64,000 nucleotides of DNA from contig CATNEN010000029.1 in NCBI GenBank assembly GCA_950097015.1, positions 8,223,501-8,287,500 of the forward strand, given 5' to 3'. The notes below the pieces were generated by a model. It was not told the DNA's origin and did not search any database. It saw only the letters and a program-made list of their open reading frames with translations. A program made the position numbers and the translations under genes. Below are positions 20,467-31,210 of this stretch, piece after piece. The DNA is from Macrostomum hystrix (lineage: Eukaryota > Platyhelminthes > Macrostomidae). Numbering within the stretch: the first letter of the stretch is position 1; the number at the start of each line of letters is the position of its first letter.

Positions 20467-21400
20467 ACAAAAGTCAATGTCCTCATTGAAAATAACAATA
20501 AATAACGTACATATGGCATTACAATGACTTCAATACATAGCTTCATATCGCGATTATACTACTAGCAGTACAAATACAAGGTTCGATAATATATACTCTA
20601 CACGAAGCAATAGATATCACGCGACAACACCGTTCAACAGATACCGAGCAACACAAGACGAACAGCACAAAATGTACGCTTGGAAGCGGGGACTGCGAAA
20701 CTGACCAACAAGAACCGACAAGAACTTGGGCGATCGAAAGCTGCACCACGCACCGAAAAGACGGGGTAGCTTCGAATCCCTAAGCCTCAGCGAGCCTCAC
20801 AAAACTCTACCGAACCAACCTGCCGGGCGATGACAAGGAGGACATTTCAATGCCTCCTGCATGCCTGGCTGTGGCAGCGGCTAGAAGAAAACCACGACAA
20901 ACTACTAAACATAACAGTAACTATGACAACGCGGATACAGTATAAAATACAAAATTGCAAAGTCTAAAAATACAGTCAATACAGTCTACAGGTTTCTTAC
21001 GGTAGAAATAGACATTTAATGGATAACGAACATCACGACAAAACTTAAACACGATCAAACTTCGACTAGTTATTTGGATTCATTCGACATCAACAATAAC
21101 GAGGGAATAGTCAGTGGTAAGTCCATTCACAAACAATAACTCATTGAAATGCGCAAAATTGTGTAAACGCAAGAAAACATATACAAAACTTAACATTTGA
21201 AAAACACGATTTTGACGAGTAACAACTAATCATATTGGGACTTTAAAATGCATTGATCACGAATGGCGGTAAATTTTATTGCAAAGCAACCGATACACTT
21301 AAGGATATTGGAAGTGCAAACAGAAGATAAATAACTTCGAGATACAAGCAAACGAAAGAACTTTATTGCAGCGAAAAGCATTCGATTGACGACATATTGT
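20467..21400 (-). other. Noncoding tail of the retroelement where pol would be expected
   Basis: About 930 bp between the protease stop and the polypurine tract. The only minus frames over 60 codons resemble no reverse transcriptase or integrase. The rest of pol has been lost, or was replaced by unrelated sequence. Confidence 0.6.
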
Positions 21401-22195
21401 TTAAATGTTAACGCATACGCATGGAAAATTAAAAAGTGCAATCAACCGAAAGTTTACTTGTAGCTTATAGCAACACAGTCGGGCATCTGAAATAAAATCT
21501 GCATTAATTTCGGCCATAGCGACATAATTTTTTATTAGATGAATACCTCTGGCAAGCAAGAGACCTGGGACATGGTGATTTGATTCAACAATGCCTGGAG
21601 CAAGTGATTGATCAGGAAGTTTTGGCTTAATAGAAATATCAAGAGTCTGGCCTGGTGGCACAGTTGTAGTTTCGGCCACAACAAGGACTTGAAACCTTGG
21701 GACTTCCATGGTTTTCCGAGTTGGAATTGATTTGTTATGAGCATTGAAAGTAATAATACCTTGTGCTGGGTGGATAGAAACATCAAATTGCTTTAAGAAA
21801 TCTAAACCTATAATTACATTGTGCTGGATATTGCTACAGACATATACTTCATGTGCTAAATTGAGTTGGCCAAATGAAAAGGTAACTTTTTTCTTTCCTA
21901 AAACCTTTAATTCTTCGCCATTGGCAACTGTTAACTGAACTTCTGCCTTGATAAGATTTAGTCTAGGTTGATTAAGGACATCAGTTGAAATGATTGTGAC
22001 ACTAGAGCCTGTGTCTATTAGGCAAGGTATTTTTTTAGACACTACAATTGCATTTACATATATAGCATTATTAAAATCAAGATTTACATTAAGGATTTCC
22101 CCAGCTCCTTGCTTTTGGTGATCAGCTACAGTGGTGGGGCAGTTGGCACTCTTAGCTGGAATCTGCCCCGTGATCCAGCTCGATTGGCGTTTGGG
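21401..22195 (-). CDS. Retropepsin-like aspartic protease (reached by -1 frameshift)
   Basis: Frame -1 relative to gag, with no ATG at its head; an in-frame TAG at 22204-22202 precedes it, so it is read only by slippage at 22195-22189. The active-site motif is LIDTGSS and the family second motif is VIIGLDFL, spaced as in retrotransposon proteases. After it comes linker sequence (VPGLLLARGIHLI) like that just before reverse transcriptase in Ty3/gypsy pol. The frame ends shortly after, so pol is truncated at the protease-RT boundary. The protease would be made as a Gag-Pro fusion of about 680 residues and would cleave Gag in the assembled particle. Confidence 0.85.
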   Translation of the reverse strand, partial: PKRQSSWITGQIPAKSANCPTTVADHQKQGAGEILNVNLDFNNAIYVNAIVVSKKIPCLIDTGSSVTIISTDVLNQPRLNLIKAEVQLTVANGEELKVLGKKKVTFSFGQLNLAHEVYVCSNIQHNVIIGLDFLKQFDVSIHPAQGIITFNAHNKSIPTRKTMEVPRFQVLVVAETTTVPPGQTLDISIKPKLPDQSLAPGIVESNHHVPGLLLARGIHLIKNYVAMAEINADFISDARLCCYKLQVNFRLIALFNFPCVCVNI

Positions 22196-23445
22196 CAATT
22201 CCTATTTATGTGCCCATGTTGACCACATCCATAGCATTTCCCTTGGTTCCTGCTCTGGTGCAGTTGGCGCTGTGGCTGGTTCAGTAGTGCTGGTTGATAA
22301 GGCCTTGTGTTTACAGCTGTTTTAGCAGTTGCTTGTATGTGGTTAGATTGAGAGTCTATTGAATTGCATTGCTGACTTCCCATATGTGGGTAAATTGGCT
22401 TAGTGTTTCTTATTATATTGCTTCTTTGTGCACTATGTGTAGATAGACTTTGAAGTAGCAACTGTGTCTCTCGAACTTGTTGTGCCAGCTGTAGAGCTTG
22501 TTCTGGTGTCTCAAGGTGCAATTGGTTAGACAAATACTCTGTTACCTTTAAGTCACCAATACCTGCAATAAATTGGTCAAGCACCATAGTTTGGACTACT
22601 TCACTATTGGCATTTTCTGGATAAGCTTGAATGGCTAGATTTTGTAAGTTTGTCAAGAATTGCTCAAATGTTTCATTAGGCTTCCTAGTTAGGGTCCGAA
22701 CTTCTCTTCTAAGAACAATACTAGTTTTCTCACCTTGTCTACTCTTTAAAAATTGCACACATGAGTCATAGGTAGCATTTGGCAGTTGTTCAAGAGGTGT
22801 ATCTAGAGGCATACTTGCTGATGCACATGCATTTGCCAACCAGGCTCTATAAGAACTAAAGACTGGACCTAAGAAAGCAACAAGTGTTTGAATTTTGATA
22901 GCATCAGTCAAGCTAGGGAATCTGCAAAGATAATTATCGATTCTAGCAATGAAATCAGAAAAATCTTCCTTGCCATTAAATGGTGCTGGCTTAGGCACAG
23001 GAGGAATCTGGTAAGATGTTGGCATAGGCTCAATGCTAGTGTGCTTTTGTGCTTGAAAAACTTGAGGCACTGGGCCTAAGAAAAGGCTAGGATTGGTAGC
23101 ATTGGTTGGCTCTGAATTGGCAATACATGATGCTTCATCTAAAAATGGATTAGTGCTTCTTGATGGATTGTGGTTTATCCACTCTTGAACTCTCATATTT
23201 TCTTGTGCAGATGATGATGGAACATATGGTTCTCTATGACCATAATCTATATGGAAAGGATTTGTTTGTATTGTTGGTTCAGTTCTATTGATTTGTTCTG
23301 GTGGGTTAAAGAATGAATAGTCTGCATTTGGGTTTGACTGGAAGTCACCAGATTGGCCTGGCCAAGGGTTGGATTGAATTGGCACAGGTGCTCTCTGAAC
23401 TGATCGATTTCTTAATTCAATTGTGTCCATTAAGTGTTGAGACAT
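22126..23445 (-). CDS. Gag capsid-nucleocapsid polyprotein of the retroelement
   Basis: 439 codons from ATG 23445; one codon further upstream is only a GTG. The N-terminal 130 residues are polar and rich in Asn/Pro/Ser. The middle (about PVFSSYRAWL to IAGIGDLKV) has the retrotransposon capsid pattern, including NETFEQFLTNLQNLA. A single CCHC zinc knuckle, CYGCGQHGHINRNC, lies near residues 404-417. Gag should form the particle and bind the RNA. Only 22 further residues follow the knuckle before the stop, and the frameshift site sits inside this short tail. The leader between primer site and ATG is about 400 nt. Confidence 0.9.
   Translation of the reverse strand: MSQHLMDTIELRNRSVQRAPVPIQSNPWPGQSGDFQSNPNADYSFFNPPEQINRTEPTIQTNPFHIDYGHREPYVPSSSAQENMRVQEWINHNPSRSTNPFLDEASCIANSEPTNATNPSLFLGPVPQVFQAQKHTSIEPMPTSYQIPPVPKPAPFNGKEDFSDFIARIDNYLCRFPSLTDAIKIQTLVAFLGPVFSSYRAWLANACASASMPLDTPLEQLPNATYDSCVQFLKSRQGEKTSIVLRREVRTLTRKPNETFEQFLTNLQNLAIQAYPENANSEVVQTMVLDQFIAGIGDLKVTEYLSNQLHLETPEQALQLAQQVRETQLLLQSLSTHSAQRSNIIRNTKPIYPHMGSQQCNSIDSQSNHIQATAKTAVNTRPYQPALLNQPQRQLHQSRNQGKCYGCGQHGHINRNCPNANRAGSRGRFQLRVPTAPPL
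22136..22195 (-). promoter_or_regulatory. -1 ribosomal frameshift signal with H-type pseudoknot
   Basis: In the gag frame the heptamer C CCA AAC (22195-22189) has the canonical X XXY YYZ form. After an 8-nt spacer comes stem 1 AGCTGGA (22180-22174) with TCCAGCT (22160-22154). The loop holds GGGGCAG (22169-22163), which pairs with CTGCCCC (22142-22136) as stem 2. Loops are 4, 2 and 11 nt, feasible for an H-type pseudoknot. Slippage moves the ribosome from gag into the protease frame. Confidence 0.88.
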
Positions 23446-23839
23446 CACAAATGAAATGTAAAGCTAAGATCTTTATTTAACTTAACCTATTAAGACCAAA
23501 CGTTCTATGATTGAGTTTGAAATGTAGTTTGAAACAAAATAAATTATTAGGTAAATACCAAAGGAGAAATAAGTCATTAATGAGATCTAGGCCTAGTTAA
23601 ACTGTAGTTGCAACATGCAATAGGGCCAACAATCAAGAGACTAGCTTTAGACTAACTGAGATTTAGTGAGACAATATATAACCAGAAAATACAGATAAAG
23701 TGTATGCCTATGTAGATATTAACAAATTTCGATATCAGAGAAGAGATTACTCAAAACTATATACAAAGTAAATGAATATGAATCCAGATTATATTAAAAT
23801 AGCTAATAGATTCCAGCAGAGTCTAACATTTAGAGTATG

Positions 23840-23857
23840 GTCCTGGCGTGGTCGCCA
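23840..23857 (-). promoter_or_regulatory. Primer binding site
   Basis: Two nt inside the 5' LTR the minus strand reads TGGCGACCACGCCAGGAC. TGG is the complement of a tRNA CCA end. The start resembles the tRNA-Arg-type primer site I recall for mdg1/412-like elements; the tRNA identity is from memory. Confidence 0.75.
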
Positions 23858-23859
23858 TT

Positions 23860-24317
23860 TGTAATGAAATTATTGGTCGGTGGTCGCCATTTAAAATGAA
23901 TTGTAAATCGTTTTGAAGGGCTGCAGCTTAATGTAATATAATTAGTAATAGGGCCTACTTCTGTTATATAAATTACGCCGCTTTGCTGACGCACGCGCTT
24001 ACAATATAGAGCAAGATTAGTTAAAGGTGGTTATATTAATTATAATCTAATGTTCGAATATTCTAATTATCTAAACTTAGTGGCTAATCCCGATGCGCGC
24101 GCGCGTGTCAGAAAACCGGTTGCAACTGGTGTCACTTTATATTTAACTTGTCAAGCGTAGATTTAACAAATACTAAATACATAATTAATACAAACATCCG
24201 TACGAAAATACCGGTAATATGAGAAGATGATTTAGCATAAATTTAGTTGTAATAACAGTACACAAGAAATATTTTGATTTTACTAACAATTTAAAATAGA
24301 CGAATTATTTCATTACA
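23860..24317 (-). repeat. 5' LTR of the gag-pro element
   Basis: 458 bp with the same TGTAATGAAAT/ATTTCATTACA ends as the other LTR. It should carry the element promoter. Confidence 0.95.
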
Positions 24318-24756
24318 GATTCATGCTGCTTTTTGCTGGACACCGCGCTTATGGCACTGAATCGCGCGATATGTATCTTCCACGGACAAATAATTAGGAC
24401 AGAAGGGACTTTGTATATGTAGACAGTACAGATCCGGAGTATTGTATCTAATTCATTATCTCAGCGCCTCCATCTGGCAAACTAAAAAGAGCAGTGATTT
24501 TGTGAAAAAAATTAAAGTAAAAAAGTTGAATCCAGCTGAATTACTTTGTTCATTACTAAGCTTGTCCAATTTAGAAATGTATTTGGAAGCCTTTTCTGGT
24601 CTAACAGATTTTTGGACAAAATAAGACCCTTTGCCTTAGACTCTGAGATCTGTAGGCCTAGTAGCTGTTACCTTGTATTGTACCAATAATAATATTATTA
24701 GATCTACTTATTTACTAGTTTTAGTTCTCAGTTAGAGGCCTAGTTTAAACCAAAAC
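24318..24756. other. Spacer between retroelement and MFSD5-like gene
   Basis: Starts with the right GATT target duplication (24318-24321). TTTTAGTTCTCAG shortly before the MFSD5-like ATG is acceptor-like, so a 5' UTR intron or trans-spliced leader is possible. No TATA box is evident. Confidence 0.45.
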
Positions 24757-27700
24757 ATGTCTATATTTATCCTTACTTTCTATATTTTATGTGCCGCTTG
24801 TTTTGCTTTGTATATTTACTCACGGAAGTCTAGAATACAACCAGAAGGTAGTAATGACCCAGCTTATGTGTCCTTCCGAAATTCTTATTTGGTGGTCTAT
24901 CTACTTGGAATGGGTAAGTATATAGTATATATTTTCTCTTTATTCATTTATGTGCTTATGTGAAATAATATTCTTAAATTTTTTTGTGACATTTTTATGC
25001 TAGTTAGTAAAATTCTTAGTTCAATTTAAACTCCAATTGTTGAAGTTCCTTTTTTATGTGTATACTTCTTTATTACTTAGTAGGCCTTGAAAGGTACCTG
25101 AATAAATAATATATAAATAAATATATGAAAACAATTTTGCTTTTTCGTTTTCCCCTAGCTTATTAAATACATTGAAAAATATGTGCAACCTTTGTCCATA
25201 GTTTCTCTTGTACATAATATGCCCTAGCCAAGTTGATGGCAAAATTTCTATTCAGGGGAGGATCTATGAGGGGCTGAGAAGCTATGCCTATGGCTTTCCT
25301 TGATTTTCACTTCCATTTTATTATCAATTTTATTTATCTATCCATGATTTTTGTCTAAAACTTCCTGTAATCTTTTGTTATTAAGGATTTAATAAGAAAG
25401 ATATATTTACCTTTTCCCTGTCCTATAGTAATTGTGGGACCACTTTTTGGACATTGTTATAATGCTTAAATAAAAGCCATCTAATATACTCGCTCTTGTT
25501 AGATGACGAGGCATTTAGGTTAGCATATAGGAGTATAGTTACTCCCGCCCTTTACCCAAAGTTCTGCACCAGGCAGGATGACCAAGAGTATAAAATATTT
25601 TCTCATCAATAATCTATTGTCTGGAATATGAACTCTTTCCTCTCTGTAACTCACGTATAGCTGGAGACTGGCTGCAGGGCCCATATGTGTATGCCCTGTA
25701 CGAGCACTACGGCATGTCCAAGCGCCACATTGAATTCTTATTTGTTGCTGGCTTTGGGGCCAGCATGATATTCGGCACCATAGTCGGCTCCTTCGCTGAT
25801 AAATTTGGTCGCAAACGTAACTGCATAATCTATGGCATTATCTACGGCCTGTCCTGCCTCACAAAGCATTTCAATAATTTCTGGATTCTGCTGCTTGGAA
25901 GACTGCTTGGCGGCACGGCCACCAGCATCCTGTGGAGCGGCTTCGAGTCCTGGCTGGTGCATGAACATCATAGCCGCGGCTACAGTGAGCGCCTGCTAGA
26001 GGAGACTTTCAGTTGGGCAATCTTTGGAAATAGCATCGCTGCTATCCTGAGCGGCCTGGTGTCACAGTACGCAGTTGACAACTTCGGCTTCGTGGCGCCG
26101 TTCGACTGCGCCCTATTGGTCCTGGCGGCAATGACCGTCATCGCCGGGCTCCGCTGGCCGGAGAACTACGGCGACGCCAATGCGGAACTGCGGGCTAGCT
26201 TTGTAGCCGCCTGGAACACTGTACGCTCCGACCGGAAGGTGCTCAGTCTGGGCATCACGCAGGCCCTATTTGAAGGCAGCATGTACTGCTTTGTGCTGGA
26301 GTGGACACCGGCACTCACTCCAGACAAACCGGGTTAGTGTTAGAGAATACATTAATAATAATTGCTGGAGGGCTCCGGGCAATGGCACACCATTTAGTGA
26401 CACTAGACCCGCCGCCAGCGAGGAGGCAATTCTGCCCATTTCGCTGATTCATAAGCACACACTCACACGGATACTGTACGCTATCTATCACCTTTCTCAT
26501 TGTCAGGCAGTGTACACTTTCACTGTGCCTTGAGGGTGGGTCCTCAAGAGTGTAAATTGCACGACAAGCCCCAAGCCTTCTCTCCGCGGCTGCGCCCCAA
26601 ATAAATGTGGCCTCTGCGGAACGGAGCTCAAGGACCTTCAAGCGAGAGGCAGCCTAGTATCATAAGTTCGAGCTTCGGACTTTTTGAACGGTCGGGGGTT
26701 CGAATCTCGGCAGCAATTTTTGTACTTGAGAGAGGCACTAAATTCCATAGTGCTTCAATCTTCAATTCACCCATCTCTAGGTTAGCAGTTTAGGTGGTTT
26801 AGAAACAGCTGCCGAGGTAGTTCTTTGAAGACAAAGAATACGGGTTGGCAGAAATTCTGTTTAAGAATCCTAGCTGGCTTCGTATTAATCCGGCCTTCTT
26901 AAACGATCCGCAGCGGCCCTGGTCGGTGGCTCGGGTCACGCGGGCAAGATTCCGCACGGCTACATATTCGCTGCCTACATGGTCAGCATGATGATCGGCA
27001 GCCAGCTGTTCGGCTTCTGCTGCGCCAGAGCCCGCCCGGAGAGTTTCATGCGTTGGGTGTTCGCCATCAGTGCCCTGTGCTTCGCTCTGCCTGCCTGGCG
27101 CAAGACCGACTCTCTCATACCGGCCACCTTTGTCGGGTTCCTGGCTTTCGAGGCCTGCATCGGCCTGTTCTGGCCCGCCATTGGCACCATGCGTGGCAGA
27201 TACGTGCCTGATGCCAGTGAGATTTGCGTGCTCTTCATTCTCCTGTTTATTTTAGACATCATTTTCCCCAGTCCTTACGAGTAGCTCAAATATCCCTATT
27301 CGAACTATTTAAAATCCTCATCCCAACTCTTAAATCTCTATTCCCACTCTTTATATCCCCGTTGCCTTTTTTGATATCCCCATTACAATTCTTAGTCTTC
27401 CCACTCTTGATATCCCCATTCCCACTCTTGCTATTCCCCTTCCCACTCTTATGTCCCTATTCCCACTTTTGATGTTCCCCTTCGCACTCTTTTGTCCCTA
27501 TTCCCACTCTTGATGTTCCCCTTCCCACTCTTGATATCCCTATTCCCACTCTTGATGTTCCCCTTCCCACTCTTATGTCCCTATTCCCACTCTTGATGTT
27601 CCCCTTCCCACTCTTGATATCCCTATTCCCACTTTTGATGTTCCCCTTCGCACTCTTTTGTCCCTATTCCCACTCTTGATGTTCCCCTTCCCACTCTTGA

Positions 27701-30700
27701 TATCCCTATTCCCACTCTTGATGTTCCCCTTCCCACTCTTATGTCCCTATTCCCACTCTTATGTCCCTATTCCCACTCTTATGTCCCTATTCCCACTCTT
27801 ATGTCCCTATTCCCACTCTGATGTCCCTATTCCCACTCTTGATGTTCCCCTTCCCACTCTTATGTCCCTATTCCCACTCTTGATGTTCCCCTTCCCACTC
27901 TTATGTCCCTATTCCCACTTTTGATGTTCCCCTTCCCACTCTTATGTCCCTATTCCCACTTTTGATGTTCCCCTTCCCACTCTTATGTCCCTATTCCCAC
28001 TCTTGATATTCCCCTTCCCACTCTTATGTCCCTATTCCCACTCTTATGTCCCTATTCCCACTCTTATGTCCCTATTCCCACTCTTATGTCCCTATTCCCA
28101 CTCTGATGTCCCTATTCCCACTCTTGATGTTCCCCTTCCCACTCTTATGTCCCTATTCCCACTCTTGATGTTCCCCTTCCCACTCTTATGTCCCTATTCC
28201 CACTATTGATGTTCCCCTTCCCACTCTTGATATCCCCATTCCCACTCTTGCTATTCCCCTTCCCACTCTTATGTCCCTATTCACACTATTTCTATTCCCC
28301 TTCCCACTCTTATGTCCCTATTCCCACTCTTGATGTTCCCCTTCCCACTCTTCAATCCCTATTCCGGCTCATGATATCCCCATTCCTACTCTTGATACCC
28401 CCATTCCAACTGTTTATATCTCGCTCTTAATTCTGTCCCTGTCTTTGCTCTTAAAGTCTCCTTCTTCCGCTGAAATGTTCCTTTATCACCATATGTTTCA
28501 TCCCTTCTAATAAGTAGCCTGCATTGCTGTTCCAGCCCGAGCCACCATCATGAACTTCTTTCGCGTGCCGCTGAATCTGGTTGTCGTTTTAATATTGACG
28601 CAGGACTTTCCTATAGCCCTGATTTTCAAGTGTTGCGCAGTATTCCTGTTTATATCGTTCCTCACTCAGGTCTACCTAAACCGGTGAGTTTGTGCTTGTT
28701 TAATACGCGTGAGCCGCGAATTGCCATTAGAGCTTTCCGGCTTTAGTAAATAATTTTATAGAGTTTATTCTATTTCATTCTCATTTTGATACGCATGAGA
28801 GACAAGAGTAACAGATGAATGATAGAAGAGTGACTGGTGAATGACAGAAATAGGGACAGGTGAATGATAGAAGAGGGACAGGTGAATGACAGAAAGAGGG
28901 ACAGGTGAATGGCAGAAAGAGGGACAGGTGAATGACAGAAATAGGGACAGGTGAATGACAGAAAAGGGTACAGGTGAATGATAGAAATAGGGACAGGTGA
29001 ATGACATGAAGAGTGACTGGTGAATGACAGAAAAGGGTACAGGTGAATGATAGAAATAGGGACAGGTGAATGACAGAAAAGGGGACAGGTGAATGACAGA
29101 AATAGAGACAGGTGAATGACAGAAAGGACAGTTTAATGACATGAAGAGGGAGTGTTATTGAGGAGACGGAGTGAGGGGGAATTATTCTGGTGAGTTCATT
29201 CGCTATTTTTGTCCCTATTGAATTTATCCTAGCGCATGCAAACTAAAACAATATGCAAATACTAAAACACCCTTGTAACTCAATGAAGTGACACTGCTGT
29301 GAAACAGACTCTATGCATCACCAGAGGCAGCATTCGACTCTCTGTCTAGTCTGAGATCATATGCCAATTGTAACTAACTAAATAATATCACTGGTTTCTA
29401 TTGTTATCTAAGCAACAATAGATTAGCTTATTAACATTTCATAGTAGCGAGCACACATCTTAGCGATAGATTTGCTAGTATTGTCATTTGCTACTCGCGA
29501 TTTAAAGCATTTTCGTAGTCATATTTGCACTTTTGGTTGAAGGTACGAGCAGCTATTCAAACCTTGTTTAAGTCACACTTGATTGAATTTTTATAACCGA
29601 CATTAGGTGAATTTATTTATGCATTTTCAATAATTCAGCTGTCATTGTTAAATATGTGTGCACAGGGCACAGGTGTTCTGATTCTCTGTTGATTAATTTA
29701 GTCAATTAAGCATTAGTGGCTTCTTCCCCAGGTGAATATTTCCCGTCATATGTCTCTATTAGCTGAATATTGGGCTTTAGAAAACGGGCGTTTTTTTTAT
29801 TTACGAGCAATAAAATGTGCACATAATTTTGGCGTTGGATGGAGGTTTTTGTGAAACTCTACGGTGGTAGTGTAGCTTCTCAAAACTTGGACTATTGTTA
29901 ATTTGAATTCTTTGCCTTCAATACTTTGTAGGCAGGATAATGATTGCTCCACCAACGTCGCTTATCCTTGCTAACTAGGAATATCGCTAATCCTCGTTCT
30001 CCTAATATCGCTAATCCTCGTTCTCCTAATATCGCTAATCCTTGTTCTCCTAATATCGCTAATCCTTGTTCTCCTAATATCGCTAATCCTTGTTCTCCTA
30101 ATATCGCTAATCCTCGTTCTCCTAATATCGCTAATCCTTGTTCTCCTAATATCGCTAATCCTTGTTCTCCTAATATCGCTAATCCTCGTTCTCCTAATAT
30201 CGCTAATCCTTGTTCTCCTAATATCGCTAATCCTTGTTCTCCTAATATCGCTTATCATTGTTGTTCTAATTTCGCTAATCCTTACTTCCATTATGTCGCT
30301 AATCCTTGCTACAATAATCTCGCTAATCAGTGCTGCCCTAATCTCGCTAATCATTGCTTTTATTAAATCGTTAATCCTTGCTACCATCATGTCGCTATTA
30401 CTTGCTACCCTAATCTCGCTAATCCTTTCTACCCTTATGTCGTTAATCCTTGCTACCATTATGTCGCTAATCCTTTCTACCCTCATGTCGTTAATGCTTG
30501 CTACCAATTTGTCGCTAATCCTTGCTACCATTATGTCGCTAATCCTTGCTACCCCTATATTGCTAATCCTTTCTACCCTTATGTCGTTAATGCTTGCTAC
30601 CAATTTGTCTCTAATCCTTGCTACCAACTTGTCGCTAATCCTTGCTACCCCTTTGTCGCTAATCTATGACACTCTGATTTCGCTAATCCTTTCTCCTCTA

Positions 30701-31000
30701 ATACAGCTAATGAATTTACTATAATGTCACTATTTCTAGTTATCTTAGTCTCTCACAAAAATCTAACACATCAGTGTCAAATAAATATATTAAAAATTCA
30801 CCTGCAATTCGGTGCGCAGAATTACTCGCGGCCAGGACATGGACCGGCTAGATGAGTTGCAGCAGCAGCAGCAGCAGCTGGAGCAGCAGCAGAAATCTGA
30901 GCTAAGAATGCAAAATCCATCTGAAATCGATGACAGCATTCAGTCTAATAAAGAAACAGATCCTCAGACTGAAAATAGATGCGCTCAACTTCTAGTCTGA
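24757..31000 (+). CDS. MFSD5-like major facilitator (putative molybdate transporter)
   Basis: Five exons: 24757-24913, 25661-26332, 26914-27216, 28536-28683 and 30820-31000, giving 486 residues. Donors are GTAAGT, GTTAGT, GTGAGA and GTGAGT; all phases agree (1, 1, 1, 2). Family landmarks are AGDWLQGPYVYALYEHYG, motif A GSFADKFGRKRN between helices 2 and 3, GRLLGGTATSILWSGFESWL, and TRATIMNFFRVPLNL late in the protein. MFSD5 proteins are multi-pass membrane proteins related to algal MOT2, which import molybdate for molybdenum cofactor; that substrate is carried over from the family. The C-terminus is a soluble tail with a poly-Gln stretch (LQQQQQQLEQQQ) and acidic/polar sequence, somewhat longer than the vertebrate protein. 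Introns hold dispersed repeats and three arrays. Confidence 0.9.
26371..26640 (+). repeat. Dispersed family A, copy 1 (MFSD5-like intron 2)
   Basis: Shares AGCGAGGAGGCAATTCTGCC, CATTTCGCTGA, GTCAGGCAGTGTACACT and AAGCCTTCTCT with 53.65-53.89 kb, and its left end (GGGCAATGGCACACC) with the inverted copy at 43.7-43.9 kb. No coding potential. SINE-like by size; class unknown. Confidence 0.6.
26643..26714 (+). repeat. tRNA-like segment with B box (SINE candidate)
   Basis: GGGGGTTCGAATCTCGG is a near-consensus Pol III B box. It is preceded by GAGCTTCGGACTTTTTGAAC, which could be an anticodon arm. It follows family A directly, as a weaker tRNA-like stretch does after the 53.8-kb copy, so the two may belong to one element. 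Confidence 0.4.
27295..28420. repeat. Pyrimidine-rich minisatellite in MFSD5-like intron 3
   Basis: Alternating 17-21 bp units such as TTCCCACTCTTATGTCCCTA and TTCCCACTCTTGATGTTCCC. A block carrying the variant ACTCTGATGTCC recurs 285 bp apart (27820 and 28105), showing higher-order duplication. Starts about 80 bp after exon 3 and ends about 115 bp before exon 4. Confidence 0.9.
28800..29145. repeat. About 20-22 bp minisatellite in MFSD5-like intron 4
   Basis: About 16 units of GGGACAGGTGAATGACAGAA and the GATAGAA variant. Shares ACAGGTGAATGATA with the 34-bp array at 6.2-6.65 kb. Confidence 0.88.
29146..29960. other. Unique middle of MFSD5-like intron 4
   Basis: About 800 bp of AT-rich unique sequence between two arrays. 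Nothing recognisable. Confidence 0.45.
29964..30716. repeat. 24-bp minisatellite in MFSD5-like intron 4
   Basis: First half: near-perfect units of AATATCGCTAATCC plus TTGTTCTCCT. Second half: diverged units around ATGTCGCTAATCCTTGCTAC. Ends about 100 bp before the last exon. The unit has no stops in several frames, hence spurious open frames on both strands. Confidence 0.9.
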
Positions 31001-31210
31001 GCTGTCTCGTACTTGTTTGACTTCTGTCTACTACGAGTACTTAGGCATACTTAGATTTGCTTTTCGCTTAGAGACTTTGGCTCACTTAGAAACGCAGCGC
31101 ATTGTGTGTATTGTCCTTTTTAATGTATTCTTAGTGCCAAATTCAACTGCAGGTTCTTTGTATTAGTCTAATAATGCTTCTGTTGCTTATTTCTTTGAAT
31201 ATTTATTGTT

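Larger units (their letters stand above)
19997..24317 (-). mobile_element. Non-autonomous gag-pro LTR retrotransposon (Ty3/gypsy-like)
   Basis: A complete 4,321-bp element transcribed on the minus strand. Order: 5' LTR 24317-23860, primer site 23857-23840, gag 23445-22126, a -1 frameshift into protease ending at 21401, an apparently noncoding tail 21400-20467, polypurine tract 20465-20455, 3' LTR 20454-19997. Flanked by GATT duplications. The two LTRs read as identical over 458 bp and both reading frames are intact, so insertion was probably recent. No reverse transcriptase, RNase H or integrase frame exists between protease and the 3' LTR, so mobility would need enzymes from a relative. The class call rests on the gag, CCHC and DTGSS features. 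Its 5' end lies about 440 bp upstream of the MFSD5-like start codon, in divergent orientation. Confidence 0.93.

Noticed and set aside
20543-21441. Short minus frames in the retroelement tail as remnants of RT or integrase
   Set aside because: No YxDD-type, zinc-binding or DDE-type signature is visible, and the frames are short.
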